Source of the DNA: Macrotis lagotis
Lineage: Eukaryota; Chordata; Mammalia; Peramelemorphia; Peramelidae
Length of the DNA: 64,000 bases
NCBI RefSeq assembly: GCF_037893015.1
Contig: NC_133662.1
Span: 208,269,778-208,333,777 of the forward strand
Reading direction: 5' to 3'
The number at the start of each line of letters is the position of its first letter. Within the stretch, counting starts at the first letter, position 1. The notes under the pieces were generated by a model that was not told the origin of the DNA, ran no database searches, and worked only from the letters and a program-made list of their open reading frames with translations. Shown one piece after another: positions 25,440 through 36,825 of this stretch. Made by a program: the position numbers and the translations under genes.

Positions 25440-25511
25440 TTTAAAACAAAAGATTTACCTAACTGTGTGGCCTTGGGCAAGCCACTTAACCCCATTACCT
25501 TGCAAAAAAAA
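25440..25511 (+). mobile_element. SINE 3' end carried with the L1 (3' transduction or template switch)
   Basis: This is the last third of the tRNA-derived SINE, from TACCTAACTGTGTGGCCTTG to TTGCAAAAAAAAAA, joined directly to the L1 A-rich end. Its own 5' part is missing. The shared 12-bp target-site duplication lies outside the L1 on the left and outside this SINE tail on the right. The two were therefore inserted as one cDNA. Confidence 0.8.
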
Positions 25512-25523
25512 AAGATATAATGA

Positions 25524-28150
25524 GAGAAGTTTGTCTCCTGAGTGCTTCTTCCTTGCTGCCTCTGGACTTGTTGACTGTTGCCACCACTTCCCCCAAGGAA
25601 GGGGTGATATTGCAGGTGTCAGTGCTCCCTGCCTGCAGGTGATTTATACTTGAATGTACAACAGGCCCTGTACTAAAGATGGGAACTAGCAAGGTTTATA
25701 ATGTCAAAATTTTCTTTTAGGAAAAAAGGTAACTTCCACAAAGTGCACCAACTGGGTAGGGTCTTCATTTAGTGATTCTGTTGGGAACATAGACATCTCT
25801 TCTGCTCTTACAACTGAATTTCTGATAGTAAATAATTTTCATTAAAAAAGAAAAGTTCTGTCTTCCACAGTAGAACATAACAATTTTCTAGCTAGAAAAA
25901 AAGGGAAAATCATCTTCCTCAAAACAGAGCAGTGCTGAAGCAAATTTAAAGGAAAATTGTCTGAAAATGAACCATGCATAGATAAATGCAAACCAGAAAT
26001 TCTTGCTGTGCATAATAAGTAACCTTAAGAACATGAAACTTGATTAAAAAAAAAGCTAGTGCTTTTGAGCAACCAAAATTGGGTGGATCTATGCTAATAA
26101 TCACAGGTCCTCGTAAATGTGGAAAAACAGCAACTGTATAAAAACTTGTGACTGTATATGTCAAATACTAGTTAAGAATCCCAGTATTGAAGTGTAGGCA
26201 CGAATTAATCCTGTGTTTTTAAGACTCCAGGAAACATGATATGAATGATGGGTTTAATCATGAATGAAATTTCCACATGGTTCCTAGTCAGTCTGAGATG
26301 ACAATTTTTCAAGAGTTTCTGTTGAGACCAAATATAACAAACTAAAGATGCTTGATGATTGAACATGTAAGACGATTATTTTGGTTGAGGATTCCTAATC
26401 AATTTTATCAAAATCCAATTACTTTACATGAAATACTATGGAGATTTGTGCATCTGAGATGTCCAGATTTGTGATGTCCTCTTGTATTTATAATCTCTGA
26501 TATTCTCTGTGGAGACTTACTGAAATTCAGAGATTACTGTTCCTCAAGGAAATTCAAGAAGAGTGCTCTATATTTAAACATTAGTTTCAACCTTATGGCA
26601 CCAACAATAATGATGGAACTTTTTAGTAGGATAGAAACACTAGAAGTTAAATATGGGTGGAGAAAAAATTTGTTTTCCCTAACAGATCATTTTTAGCGTG
26701 ATTTCATAAAGGATAGTCTAGTGATAAAAATGCAAGAAATAATCACCATGCTCTTCTTTTAATGATAACTCAAGAAAGACCAATTTTTAGTCAAGGAAAA
26801 AAAGAATGTCTTCATTAAAATTACTTTTTTGTTGTTGAGAGCAAATCAGAGAAAGATACTTGATGGCATTTTAGAAAACCAAGAAGTCGAAATAATTGAT
26901 GGCAAAGATGCTCTCTCATTCTTTTCAGATAATATATTGTAAATGGATAACTCTAATGGAATTGGAATTTCCTTGATTACCTCTTCTTTGTCAGAGTTGG
27001 CAGGTAAACATTACTGTGGAAATTGTAGAAAAGTCACATAAGCCTAGAGAATTATTTAACTTAGAACTTCATCAAAAACTATGTAGATTTCTACAATGAA
27101 ATAGAGGATCCTGTAAACGTCAACAAGTACTGCTGATACCTTCTTGTGGTGACCAGAATTCAAGAACGTACTGCATTCAGGGAGTTTAGTTCATCTGTAT
27201 CTATAAGAGAAGTCATCGTTCTAACCAAGGAAGACATTTTGATTATTGCCATAGAGGAGGAGCAAGTTTTTGACCCATGCACAAATTTCATAGGATTTTG
27301 CTAAATTAAAAAGAAACAAAAAATTACCTGGAAGCTAAGATACTTTTTTTTTTTTTTTGCAGATTCTGCTTACTTCTTTTATGACCTCAAACATAGTTGT
27401 TACCATACCTCTGGTAACTAATCCAATGAGAATTCAAATTCAAATTGCTGTTATTTATGATGTTGGAAGACATCCTCTGATGAGACTTTTTTGGAAGACT
27501 GAAAATAGAAGTTCTGTCTGATAAGGATTCTGGAATGATAGAGTCAACCAGTTATGATGAAGCTAATTTGATGAAGCACAACCTACAAAGATATCTATGC
27601 ACATGTACAAAAATCAAAACATTTTAGAGACTGATGAGGAAATATCCTTATTTTTTCTTTCAAGTCAGATTAATGGAAAACCAGTCACAGACTCCTCTTC
27701 ATGGAAGGAGAGATGACAATAGAGGAATTTGACAGTGATGAAATTTAGCCAAATAATATACCTGGTCAGATGTTTTTGTATTCATTTTAATTTTATTCTG
27801 TGATTATTGCAATGTTAAAAGTCCTTATGTATGGTGTATTCTTGCAAATTGTGCATAGTATAGTTAAAGGAGTAATGATAAAACAATCAAAAGACAGACA
27901 AGTATTCTTATGGAAAAGTTATTAAATTTTTGGAAAAAGGCAGTTATACCTTGTAAGTTATTTTAAAAATTTAACACCAATATTTATTTGGTTCTATAGG
28001 TGGTATCCAGTAGAAAGATCAATTTCCTGTGGAAACTATGGCAAATATTAAAATGTCAATTAATACATAATTTGGGAATAGTGTACATATAAATTATATA
28101 AATAGTTCACTTGTAAACTATTCAAGATGCAAATAAACTAAGAATCTTGT
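25524..28150 (+). pseudogene. RAD17: RAD17 processed pseudogene (intronless retrocopy)
   Basis: RAD17 is the large subunit of the checkpoint clamp loader that places the 9-1-1 clamp on damaged chromatin. A start codon context ATG-TCA-AAA lies at 25701-25703 and the terminal TAG at 27746-27748. The span is about 2.05 kb, essentially the size of a full RAD17 coding sequence (about 680 codons) without introns. In order I can read a decayed N-terminus (SENEP near 25945-25960), a Walker A segment GPRKCGKT at 26106-26129, an IFQEFLLRP block near 26310, a PNQFYQNPITLHEILWRFVH block near 26394-26450, CPLVFIISDILCGD near 26475-26520, a NISFNLMAPTIMMELFSRIE block near 26575-26640, ENQEVEIIDGKDALSFF near 26876-26930, IPLVTNPMRIQIQIAVIYD near 27405-27465, and an acidic end TIEEFDSDEI. 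Frameshifts and stops interrupt every section. Flanking 5' and 3' UTR-like sequence continues from about 25524 to an AATAAA near 28131. The gene identity is from recognition of the human protein, not a search. Confidence 0.88.
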
Positions 28151-28260
28151 TTTAATTTTTTATTCTATTATCTGTTCATATTTTTACAAAATATTTAAAA
28201 TATGAAAGCCTATGATGATTCTTTTTCAAAAAATATGCAAACATCTAATTAAATGGATCA

Positions 28261-28290
28261 GTGCTCGCTTCAGCAGCACATATACTAATC
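28261..28290 (+). pseudogene. RNU6: U6 snRNA 5' head, 3'-truncated retropseudogene
   Basis: The first 28 bases match the 5' end of U6 snRNA (GTGCTCGCTTC A GCAGCACATATAC TAA) with a single G-to-A change. The rest of U6 is absent and no A-tail follows. The 10-bp sequence AAATGGATCA lies on both sides (28251-28260 and 28291-28300), which marks a target-site duplication. Because U6 transcription depends on upstream elements, this is not an active gene. Confidence 0.85.
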
Positions 28291-28300
28291 AAATGGATCA

Positions 28301-28544
28301 ATATTTTTAAACAAAAATTTTAAATGCCTTTTATTTCATCAATAAAAAAGAATGAGAAAAATGGAAAGAAAATGCACTAGGCTTCAGAAAGACAATTATA
28401 ATTTTATGTCAAATATTGACATCATATATGAAATTAAGAAGTTTTCTTAATCTGGCTTGAAAGAGCAAAACCAAAAATATTTTATTAGTGTTTTTCATTC
28501 ATTCTATTCTACAGGAGTCACAAAACATAAAAATCAAATTGTAT
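28301..28544. other. Non-genic AT-rich sequence
   Basis: It may still belong to the 3' side of the RAD17 retrocopy, since an AATAAAAAAGAATGAG stretch lies near 28341. I cannot tell. Confidence 0.3.
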
Positions 28545-28800
28545 GAAAATTGACAGCTTGGGAAGCATGGAAGGAATTATTGAATCTGATGCTCAGTGAA
28601 GGGTGCAGAATCAAAAGAACAATGTATATATTAACAACAACATTGTGAGATGATCACCCTGATGGAGCTGCTCTCAGTAGTTCAGAGAACTAGGACATCA
28701 TATTATGCTGCCCACATCTAGAGGAAGAAAAAGAAAAAGAAAACAAAAACAAAAACAAAATCCTTCAGAAGCTAAGAAACATTACATTCATTTTAAAAAT
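28545..28800 (+). repeat. Old LINE-1 3' UTR fragment
   Basis: GGGAAGCATGGAAGGAATTA, a TGATGCTCAGTGAAGGGTGC block, AACAACAACATTGTGAGATG and GATGGAGCTGCTCTCAGTAG follow the ORF2 end and 3' UTR order of the older L1 subfamily. A simple A-rich repeat (28720-28765) follows. Confidence 0.6.
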
Positions 28801-31025
28801 ACCTCTTAGGTATTACTTTCCCTTAATCTTAATTCCTCATACCAAAAATGGCTAACCTGAAAACATGTTTAACACAATTGTGTAAATACAATATTAACCT
28901 GACTATTTGCCACTAAAGGGAGGGGATTGGAAAGAGAAGGTGGAAGGAAATTTTATAATTTAGAAATATACTTAGACATATGGATGAATATTAAAAAAAT
29001 ATTTCATAACGTGTACTTAGAAAAGTAAAATATGAATTAAAAAATTGGCAGCTCAATAGAAATGTTCACAAACAAGAGAGAATCAAGTGCCCATATTTGA
29101 ATATAATAATAGCTGTCATTTAAATACTTAATGAATTGAATATACCTTTTCAAGGAAATACTACAGTGATTATTAGTTTTATTCATGAAATGAAGAAACT
29201 GTGATACAGAAATATTAGGTGAGTTATTCATTAACACAATAAAAATTCTAATTCAATACATATTCTCTTCCTGATTACATATCCCCAGCTTTTTATTTCA
29301 TTATGCCATACTGCCTTCAAGTTTAATTCATCTACTAGTGTTACATAACTGTTAAAAAAATCTTCATTTGCTCATTAATCGTCACAACTGCATGGTGTAG
29401 TGGATAAAATCAATGGACTCAGGAAGGCTTGCAAATGCATACTGAATGAAGGGCTCACATATAGTGAATATTATATATTTAGTTGATATAGTGAAGAGAA
29501 GTTCAAATGTAGTACTTCACTTATAAATACCTCTAAGAAAGTTACTACAAGTCACAAAAGGAAAAGGAAAAGAGCAGCTTCTAGCAAAGACAGTCTTGGT
29601 GAATGGTCTCCATACCTATAGTGGGCAACAAGTAATGGACAGGAGAGGGAGCATCTAAATAAAAGTTTAAATAGTCATGCTAATCATGGGTCACACATAT
29701 ATGACAATGAACCTGTATAATATCAATAGTAAAGTATAATGTTATCATTAATGCCAATGAGGAAAAAGCATTTTCCAAATTTCCTAATAGGAAGTAAGGT
29801 AGGTGGACTTTAACTATGCCAATATAGTAAGAAATTTGCTGAACAATCAGGGAGGTAATAATGCTCTGGGATTTTTAGCTTTGGTTTAATATGTGTCTTG
29901 AGGATGTGAAACTGTATCAGTCAAACTGGTTTACTATGGGGTGCTAATATATTATTTCCTCTTCTAGAATATGATCTGGTTGAACAAAGAGATTATTTTT
30001 GTGTGTTTGCTTGTTTTTCCTTTCATTGAATTCTCTGTGTATAGAGCAATCCTTGCAACATAATAATTAGTTAAGAAGAATGTTTTTTCACCTGATTCTG
30101 TGTAAGGACAACTAACATATTTAGTATTATATAATACCTAATCCCTTTTCATGTTTTCAATTCATTATTCTTCTTCAACCTGTTGTTCACTAGACATGGT
30201 CTCCAAGTGGTACATGATATCCCTTTGTGCTCTGAATGTCCCTACTTATGATGTTAATTAGTCTCTACTATCCTTATGATGACTGCTCTGAACTTAGTGA
30301 ATCTTAGCACCTTGTTTTGCTGGTATTAGCATTTCTATGGAGTTCATCATTCTGCCAGTCCTTGCTGATTTTAGGTTACTGAAGATTTTTTTAAACTGCC
30401 CTGCACATAATATCCCACTTTTTTTAATTATGATTTGATATCTTTAGGGTCAGTCATTTCATTTCAACTGAAGTTCTCAGATCTATGGTGACTAAAACCT
30501 CTGCCCAATATGAACAGTTTGAATGCTCTTCAGTTCTAGCTAACATAATGCAAAGTCAGACAGAGAGCACCCAGAATAAAGAGAGGCTTTCTTTCCTTCC
30601 CTAAGATCCCAAAATCAAAGCTTCTGATACAGGTGATAAATTTAGAGCTAAACAGTCTGTTTTTCTATAAGATACTCTTTGGTACACACATAGTTTTGAG
30701 AAAAAAACAAAAGACGGAAGCAAGATATATACTCTCCTCTGACATCAACAACATTCAAGTCTTTGTTATGAATATTTGATCCCAGCACAATCTGATGGCT
30801 TTGATTGGTGGTATATTTTGCCTGCTGAAAAAATTCAGTTTATTCAAAAAACAATTCAAGTATATGTAGTCCATTGGAGGTTAAACTGTCAAAATGCTCT
30901 AATTTCATCATGTTAAGGGAAATTTGACTATATAAGGATAGGATATGGTGGTTTGCTGTAATAGAAATAACTAGGAATTTGCAGCCAGAAAATCTAAAAG
31001 TGTTCTGATATGTGCAACTATGTAG
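28801..31025. other. Non-genic AT-rich sequence
   Basis: There is a weak SINE-like snatch at 29388-29425 (ATGGTGTAGTGGATAAAATC). I see nothing else over 2.2 kb. Confidence 0.4.
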
Positions 31026-31029
31026 TCTA

Positions 31030-31265
31030 GTACTGATCAGAAAGTTGGACTAGGAGTCAAGAAGACAATCCCATCCTGGCTCATATAATTCCTCATATAA
31101 GACCCTGACCCTGACACTCAGCAAGCCATAAATCCTTTTTGGTCCTCAGTTTTTTTTAACTTATAAAATGAAGAATTCAAAAGGACCTGCTTTATAAAGA
31201 TCACATGAGATGGCATCTGTAAGGTACTTAGCAAACATTAAAACATCATATAAATATTTATCACA
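31030..31265 (+). repeat. MIR/MAR-like SINE, diverged
   Basis: GGACTAGGAGTCAAGAAGAC, then a decayed TGACCCTGACACTCAGCAAG, a CTCAGTTTTTTTTAACTTAT block and GTAAGGTACTTAGCAAACAT follow the sense order of a marsupial tRNA-derived SINE. Confidence 0.5.
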
Positions 31266-31544
31266 CATTATCTTTATAACCCTGAGGAAAACTTTGTTTT
31301 GGGACTTTAGTTTCCTCATTGATAGAGTGAGGCAGATCACTACATCATGATCTCTTATTCAAGTTGGATCTTCAATGATTTTAGATATAGACTTTGTTTG
31401 AATGACTTCAGACAGATGCACTAGCATTTTTTTCTAAACTAAATTCTATACTGTCTTATATACATTTCAGTTATCTTTTCAGTTATATTTCAACCCTTCA
31501 TAACCTCAGTTTAGATTTTCTTAGCAAAGAGATTGGGGAAAGTT

Positions 31545-31695
31545 TTCCATTTTCTTCTCCAACTCATTTTACAGATGAGAAATGGGGTCAGATGGGATTA
31601 AGTGACTTTCCCAGAATCTCATTGCTAGTAAGTATCTGAAGTAAGATTTGAAATCAGAAAGATGAACATTCCTGACTCCAGCCTGGAACTCTATG
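31545..31695 (-). repeat. MIR/MON-like SINE, antisense
   Basis: The plus strand shows CATTTTACAGATGAGAAATG, GATTAAGTGACTTTCCCAGA, a GTAAGTATCTGAAGTAAGAT block and TCCTGACTCCAGCCTGGAAC, the antisense order of a CORE-type SINE. Confidence 0.6.
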
Positions 31696-31699
31696 AGAT

Positions 31700-34005
31700 A
31701 TACATTTATGTGATTGGGTGTGCATATATTTTCCATAATTAACAAGCATAAGCAATATATGATTTATGTTATATAAAGCTATATATACACACATATGTTT
31801 ATATGTATTTAGTGATATGATATTTGATAAAAGTGGAAAAGATCACCAAATAGAGGAATATATTACCAAGAGAAGATGGATTATTGTGCCTTTTTTCTTT
31901 GGTGTTCATCCACTATAAGAAAACTTTTTGCATTCAGTTAAATGGTCTAAGCAGAGATGAATTTATTGACTGCATGTCAAAAATGTAAAATAAAAAAATC
32001 ATTTTTGAATGTCAAATTGTCTTTCATTTCACCACCTTGAGATTCCTGCCTCTATTCTTTCTCTATATTTCATGTCTACTTGTTCTTTCAACCCCCTTGG
32101 AGTACAGCCAGGCTCTGCAGTGTGTAGCGTGAATATGCCTGCTCTATTCCTGTTTGATCTTCTTCCCTTGATGTGTCAGTTTCTTTGTGGCCTACCTACT
32201 TGTCAAGCCATTTTTACTCTTCAAAACTTTGTATGAATTTTTAAATAAGTCATACAGCTCTCAGGACACTTGATGAATTTTTCACAAGTTAATCATGCAC
32301 AAATATGACTGTTTATGCATTTAACATATAAAAAACAATTATATATTTACAGATCTCTTTCATTAATCTCCTCAACTTGAAACCAATTAAATAAAAAGGG
32401 AATTAAATAAAGATAAGTAAAATAACCTGTTGTTTCTTTCTCTTGGTTCAATTAAAGAAATTGACTAAAGATCAAAGTAGATATTTCAACAAAAAATATG
32501 ATATCTCTATGTGCATTTTTGAATACATAATTCAGAAATGGATAAAAATTGGAAAATAAAAGGTATATTTGTTATCTTTTTCACAATTGCTATCATTAAT
32601 ATAGCACTTACATTTTGCAAAGAACTTTACATATGTTTATGATTTGTTACCATTTTATTCTTAATGAAATGATAATATGACTTTTTAAAAACTCTAAACT
32701 ATCCAGTTGATGTTTTGATGATCAAAGGTCATGGATAGTCCCTTGACTTGGTCTTGGGAATGCTTCAATTTGAATCTTGCCTTTGATACTTTTCAGCTAT
32801 AAGATGTTGATAAAAGTTACTTTAACCAGTTTGCTTCATTTGTAAAATGCTGATCAAAATGCCATGCAATTCAAATGTTTCTGAGAGGGGGAAAAAATTA
32901 AATAATATAAGTAAGGTTAAAAGCTGGATTTATGATTCCATTGCTATAGAACAGCTCACATAAGAAAAGTCTTATCTATGAAATTTTCTCCATGTTTTCT
33001 TGTCTCCCAGAGTTGCTTGGGGAATTGAGAGGTTAAGACTTGCTTGACGACACACCTTAGTATGTGTCAGAGGCAGGATAATATCTTCCTGTTTTCTAAT
33101 ATACTGTGACATGCTCCCTTTAAAGTAGATAAATTTTATAAACTTTGTCTTACTATATAGGTTTATATAGCTTTTGTTCCTTAACTTTACTAACAACAAA
33201 ATCAAGCATTTAAAAAAAACACTTTAAATCTCAAGTAGTGAAAAATATTTGTCCTTCAGTTTTGTGCTGCATACACCTGAAGCACACTGTAATTGTCAAG
33301 ACATACAGTCCTCGTTGTGTCTTAGAATTTAAATCATTCACTTCAAAAGTCTTAGTAAGTTATAATGAGAATATACTAATCTTTGGGAAAGAAACCATTT
33401 AAAATAGTGCACTCAGCAGATTATAAATAATGTTGCACTTGAGAAGCTATATAGAGTAACAAGGCCATCAAGAGGAAAAAATACCATCTACAAGGTGAAC
33501 CAAAAAATTCATCTTACCCAGACTTAAGAAAGGTCAGATAAAAGAGAATTTAAGTGAAGTGTACACTTTTATAAGCTGTGGTTAAGGTCAACTAAAGTTA
33601 ATATTTTTGAGTTCTATAGTCGTAACAGAAAGAAAGGGCAGAAATGGACAAAAAGAAAACCAGATTTTTCCCCCTTGTTTTTTATTTTTTTATATCAAGT
33701 GGTAGAAAACAGATTTTTCATAAAGATACAATTTTAGCAATGACAGTTTATTTATTTATTTATTTGTGCCAGAAAGGAATATAGAATTCCAAGTTATTTA
33801 ATATTATACTTGTGCATTTATGTATGTAAGGATATATTCTACATGTATATATATTAATAATGGTTTATAAATCCAGGGTTTTGAAGTAATCTGCTTGTGT
33901 TGCCTAAAGAAAAAGCTAGTGTTACATTTTCAATATGATCATTTACACTTAAAAAATGGCAAATGTTTTAAATCAGGACTTGATTAATTATCTTTCATTC
34001 ATGAG
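31700..34005. other. Non-genic AT-rich sequence with weak MIR traces
   Basis: Weak MIR-like traces are visible at about 32740-32870 (sense) and 33005-33110 (antisense), and a (TTTA)n run at 33747-33763. No gene was found. Confidence 0.4.
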
Positions 34006-34009
34006 GCTC

Positions 34010-34571
34010 TAGATTAAAGAAAGTAATCAAGAGAGGAAGGCAGAGACAAAATAGCAGAGAAAAGGCAGGGACTCACCTGAGCTTTACCAAATTTCATCCA
34101 AACAACTTAAAAATAATGTCTCAACACAAATTCTGCAGAAGTTGTAAAATTACAAATGGATGGAGAAGAACAATTTTCCATTCCAAGACAACTTAAAGTG
34201 TTGACAGAAAAGCTGTGGGGCACCCAGGTGGAAAAGAAGAACAGTATATAGTGAAGACTGGCACCCTGCAATGCAGTAGCAGTCATTGGTGATGACTGAA
34301 TTAATAGTACCATCTTCCCAGTCTCTTAGCCCATAGAAAATAAGAGGGTAGGGTAATTGGAGAAAATAAACATATAGTTGTACCTTTGCTAGCACTGGAC
34401 ATAAGACTTTGTTTCATTGCCCATTTGTGGATCCTTTTCCTAGCCCTATTATGTGATTATGGCTGCTCACACAGGAGATTACAGACTAGGAGAATAATAA
34501 AGTCACTTCTCAGATGATACCACTTTGGAAGAACTAAAAACAATAGAATTCCAGAACTAATCCTGATACAA

Positions 34572-34650
<79 letters not shown>

Positions 34651-35063
34651 AAAAAAAAAACAATCCAAAATAAAATAAAGATCAGAATATCAGAATAATA
34701 GCCTTTCCAGCTTGAGAGAACAGTCCAACTTTCACATTAAAATAAAAGTAAAAAATTTTGGAAAAGGAACCTGACTGACTATAGAAAAGTTATTATGATG
34801 GAAGGGAAGATAAAAAAATATATAGTTTTACAAAAAAACAACAAACTCAAAACTGCTACATGCAAAAACGCAAAAGAAAGATGTGAATTGATCTCAAGTC
34901 CAGGAGGAATTCCTGAAGTAGCTCAAAAGGGATTTTAAAAATCAAATAAGAAAAGTACAGAAAAAAAATAAAGATATAAGCAATGAAAGAAAATCATGAA
35001 AAAAAGGGTCAGCAATTTGATAAAGGAGGCACCGAAGAAAATAGCATCTTAAAAGCAGAATAG
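34010..35063 (+). repeat. Old LINE-1: 5' UTR and start of ORF1
   Basis: It starts near AAGGCAGAGACAAAATAGCA, a degenerate form of the L1 5' terminus. It passes a (CT)n-(CA)n tract and reaches ORF1 coiled-coil sequence at about 34880-35063, where a plus-strand frame is rich in Lys/Glu/Gln codons. The ORF1 sequence appears to resume at about 35945, beyond another L1 inserted in between. Confidence 0.55.
34577..34651. repeat. (CT)n-(CA)n compound microsatellite
   Basis: About 27 CT units are followed by about 11 CA units and an A-run. It lies inside the old L1 5' portion. Confidence 0.95.
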
Positions 35064-35944
35064 GTAGTCAAAGGATATGAAATAGTCACTTTTCAGGTAA
35101 GAAATTAAAGCTATAAGCAGTCAAATAAAAGTGCTGTAAATCATCATTTATTAGCGAATGTCAATTAAACCAACTTTCCATCAGACTGAGTAATGTGACA
35201 AGAAATGAAAATGAGTTGGGACATTTAGTGCCTTATTGGAGGAGATGCTGACTGATCCAAGCATTATATGGAACAATTTGGAACTATGTCTAAATGCAAT
35301 CAATCTGCATATTCCCTTTGTTCCAGTAATATCACTATTGGATCTATATCCCAAAGAAATTGAAAAAAGTGTTGGGGTAGGTTGGGAAGGATCTATGTAT
35401 AAAATATATTTGTATTACTACTTTTTGTGATGTCAAAGATTAGAAAATTGAGGTAATGTACAATAATTGCAAGCTGAATAAATTGTGGTAAATGTATATT
35501 ATGGAATACTATTGTGATATCAAAAAATGATGAACAGATGAATTTAAGAAAAAAAAACCGGAAAAGACTTATGTGAACTCAGGCAGAGTGAAGGTAGTAG
35601 AATGTGGAGAAAACTAAATCCAATAACAGAAATAATCTGTATGATGGTCAACTATTATCAAATTAGCTCTTCTCAGCAATAAAAAGATTCATAGCAATTC
35701 CAGAAGACTGGTATGGAAAATGTTATCCCCATTCAGAGAAATAACTATGCAATGAGAGTGTAGATTGAATCCTATTATTCCCAGTTTTTCTTTTTTTGTG
35801 GTTTCTCCCTTTTATTCTATTTCTTCTTTCATAAAATTTTTAATAAGGAAATATATTTGGTAGGATTGTACATGTGTAATATCACAAATTGTACTGTCTT
35901 GGGGAGGGAAAGGAGGGAGAAAAATTTATAACTCAAAATCCAAA
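35064..35944 (+). repeat. Old LINE-1 3' end, 5'-truncated, nested
   Basis: Matches begin at the ORF2 region corresponding to 57940 in the full-length L1 (GTCAAAGGATATG). They pass a decayed C-terminal domain (35236-35430) and an old-type 3' UTR, and end near 35940 with an A-rich stretch. The flanks AAAAGCAGAATAGG and AAAAAGATGAATGG may be a decayed target-site duplication, but this is weak. Confidence 0.55.
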
Positions 35945-36825
35945 AAAGATGAATGGTGAAAGTTAGCTTTACATAAAATTGGGAAAAAATATTCACAATA
36001 CAACAACAACAACAACAGAATAGTATAAAAGATAAAGCAACACAGAAATTCACTAAAAAAGAATTTCTTTAAAAAATAGAGTTAACCATAAAAACATTGG
36101 ACATGCTAACAGCAAAATGGGGGTGACAGTCAAACTTAATGGACTTGTTCATTCCTTCAGTGCAACAATCAGGCACAATTTTGGGGTATCTATGATGAAG
36201 AATGCCATCTGTATCCAGAGGAAGAATTATGGAGTTTGAACAAAGACCAAAGGCTATTTACCTTTAATTTTTTTTAAAAAAAAATATTGTCATCTTATTT
36301 AATTTTGCTATCTCTTATACTTTATGTTACTTCCTTAAGGATATGATTTCTCTCTCATCACATTCAACTTAGATCAATGCATACCATAGAAACAATGTAA
36401 AAATTAACAGACTGCCTTCTGGGGGGTGGGGAGGGAAGCAAGATTGGGGGGAAATTGTAAAATTCAAAATAAATTAAATCTTTCTAAAAAGATAGAGTTA
36501 CACAAATGGAAATAGGTGTAAAAAATTCAGTGAAGAAAAGAACTCCATTAAAAGTGGAACTGGCAAAGAGGAAAAGGAAGTACAAAAATTGAATCCAGGA
36601 AATTATACTTGAAAATGAGATTTGGGCAAGAAGAACCAAGTGACTTTATGTACATCAGACAAAACAAAATCAAAAGAATGAAAAAAATAATAAAATATAA
36701 ACTATCTCGTTGAAAATAACTTTGCCTAGGAAATTGATCCAGAAAAGATAAAGAAAAAAAATGACCTACCTGAAAACTGTGATCCAATTAAACAAAGAGA
36801 GCTGACATCATGTTTAAGAAATTAT
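35945..36825 (+). repeat. Old LINE-1 ORF1 segment, interrupted by a younger L1 tail
   Basis: Read across the younger insertion at 36085-36491, the sequence before it (CACTAAAAAAGAATTTCTTT) and after it (AAATGGAAATAGGTG, then ATTTGGGCAAGAAGAACCAA and GACTTTATGTACATCAGACA) follows L1 ORF1 from the coiled coil toward the RNA-recognition domain. It stops at about 36825, where another L1 begins. Confidence 0.55.
36085..36491 (+). mobile_element. Young LINE-1 3' UTR insertion (severely 5'-truncated)
   Basis: It is nearly the same as the 3' UTR of the L1s at 7400-7763 and 25080-25439, including the G-run near 36421 and an AATAAATTAAATC tail. A 9-bp duplication ATAGAGTTA lies at 36076-36084 and 36492-36500. 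It splits an older L1 ORF1. Confidence 0.85.

Noticed and set aside
28261..28290. Functional U6 gene
   Set aside because: Only 28 of the roughly 106 bases are present, with no terminator T-run or upstream promoter elements seen.
32009..32236. 75-codon open frame with Cys-rich sequence
   Set aside because: I find no family resemblance. The length is expected by chance in this much sequence, and there is no supporting context.
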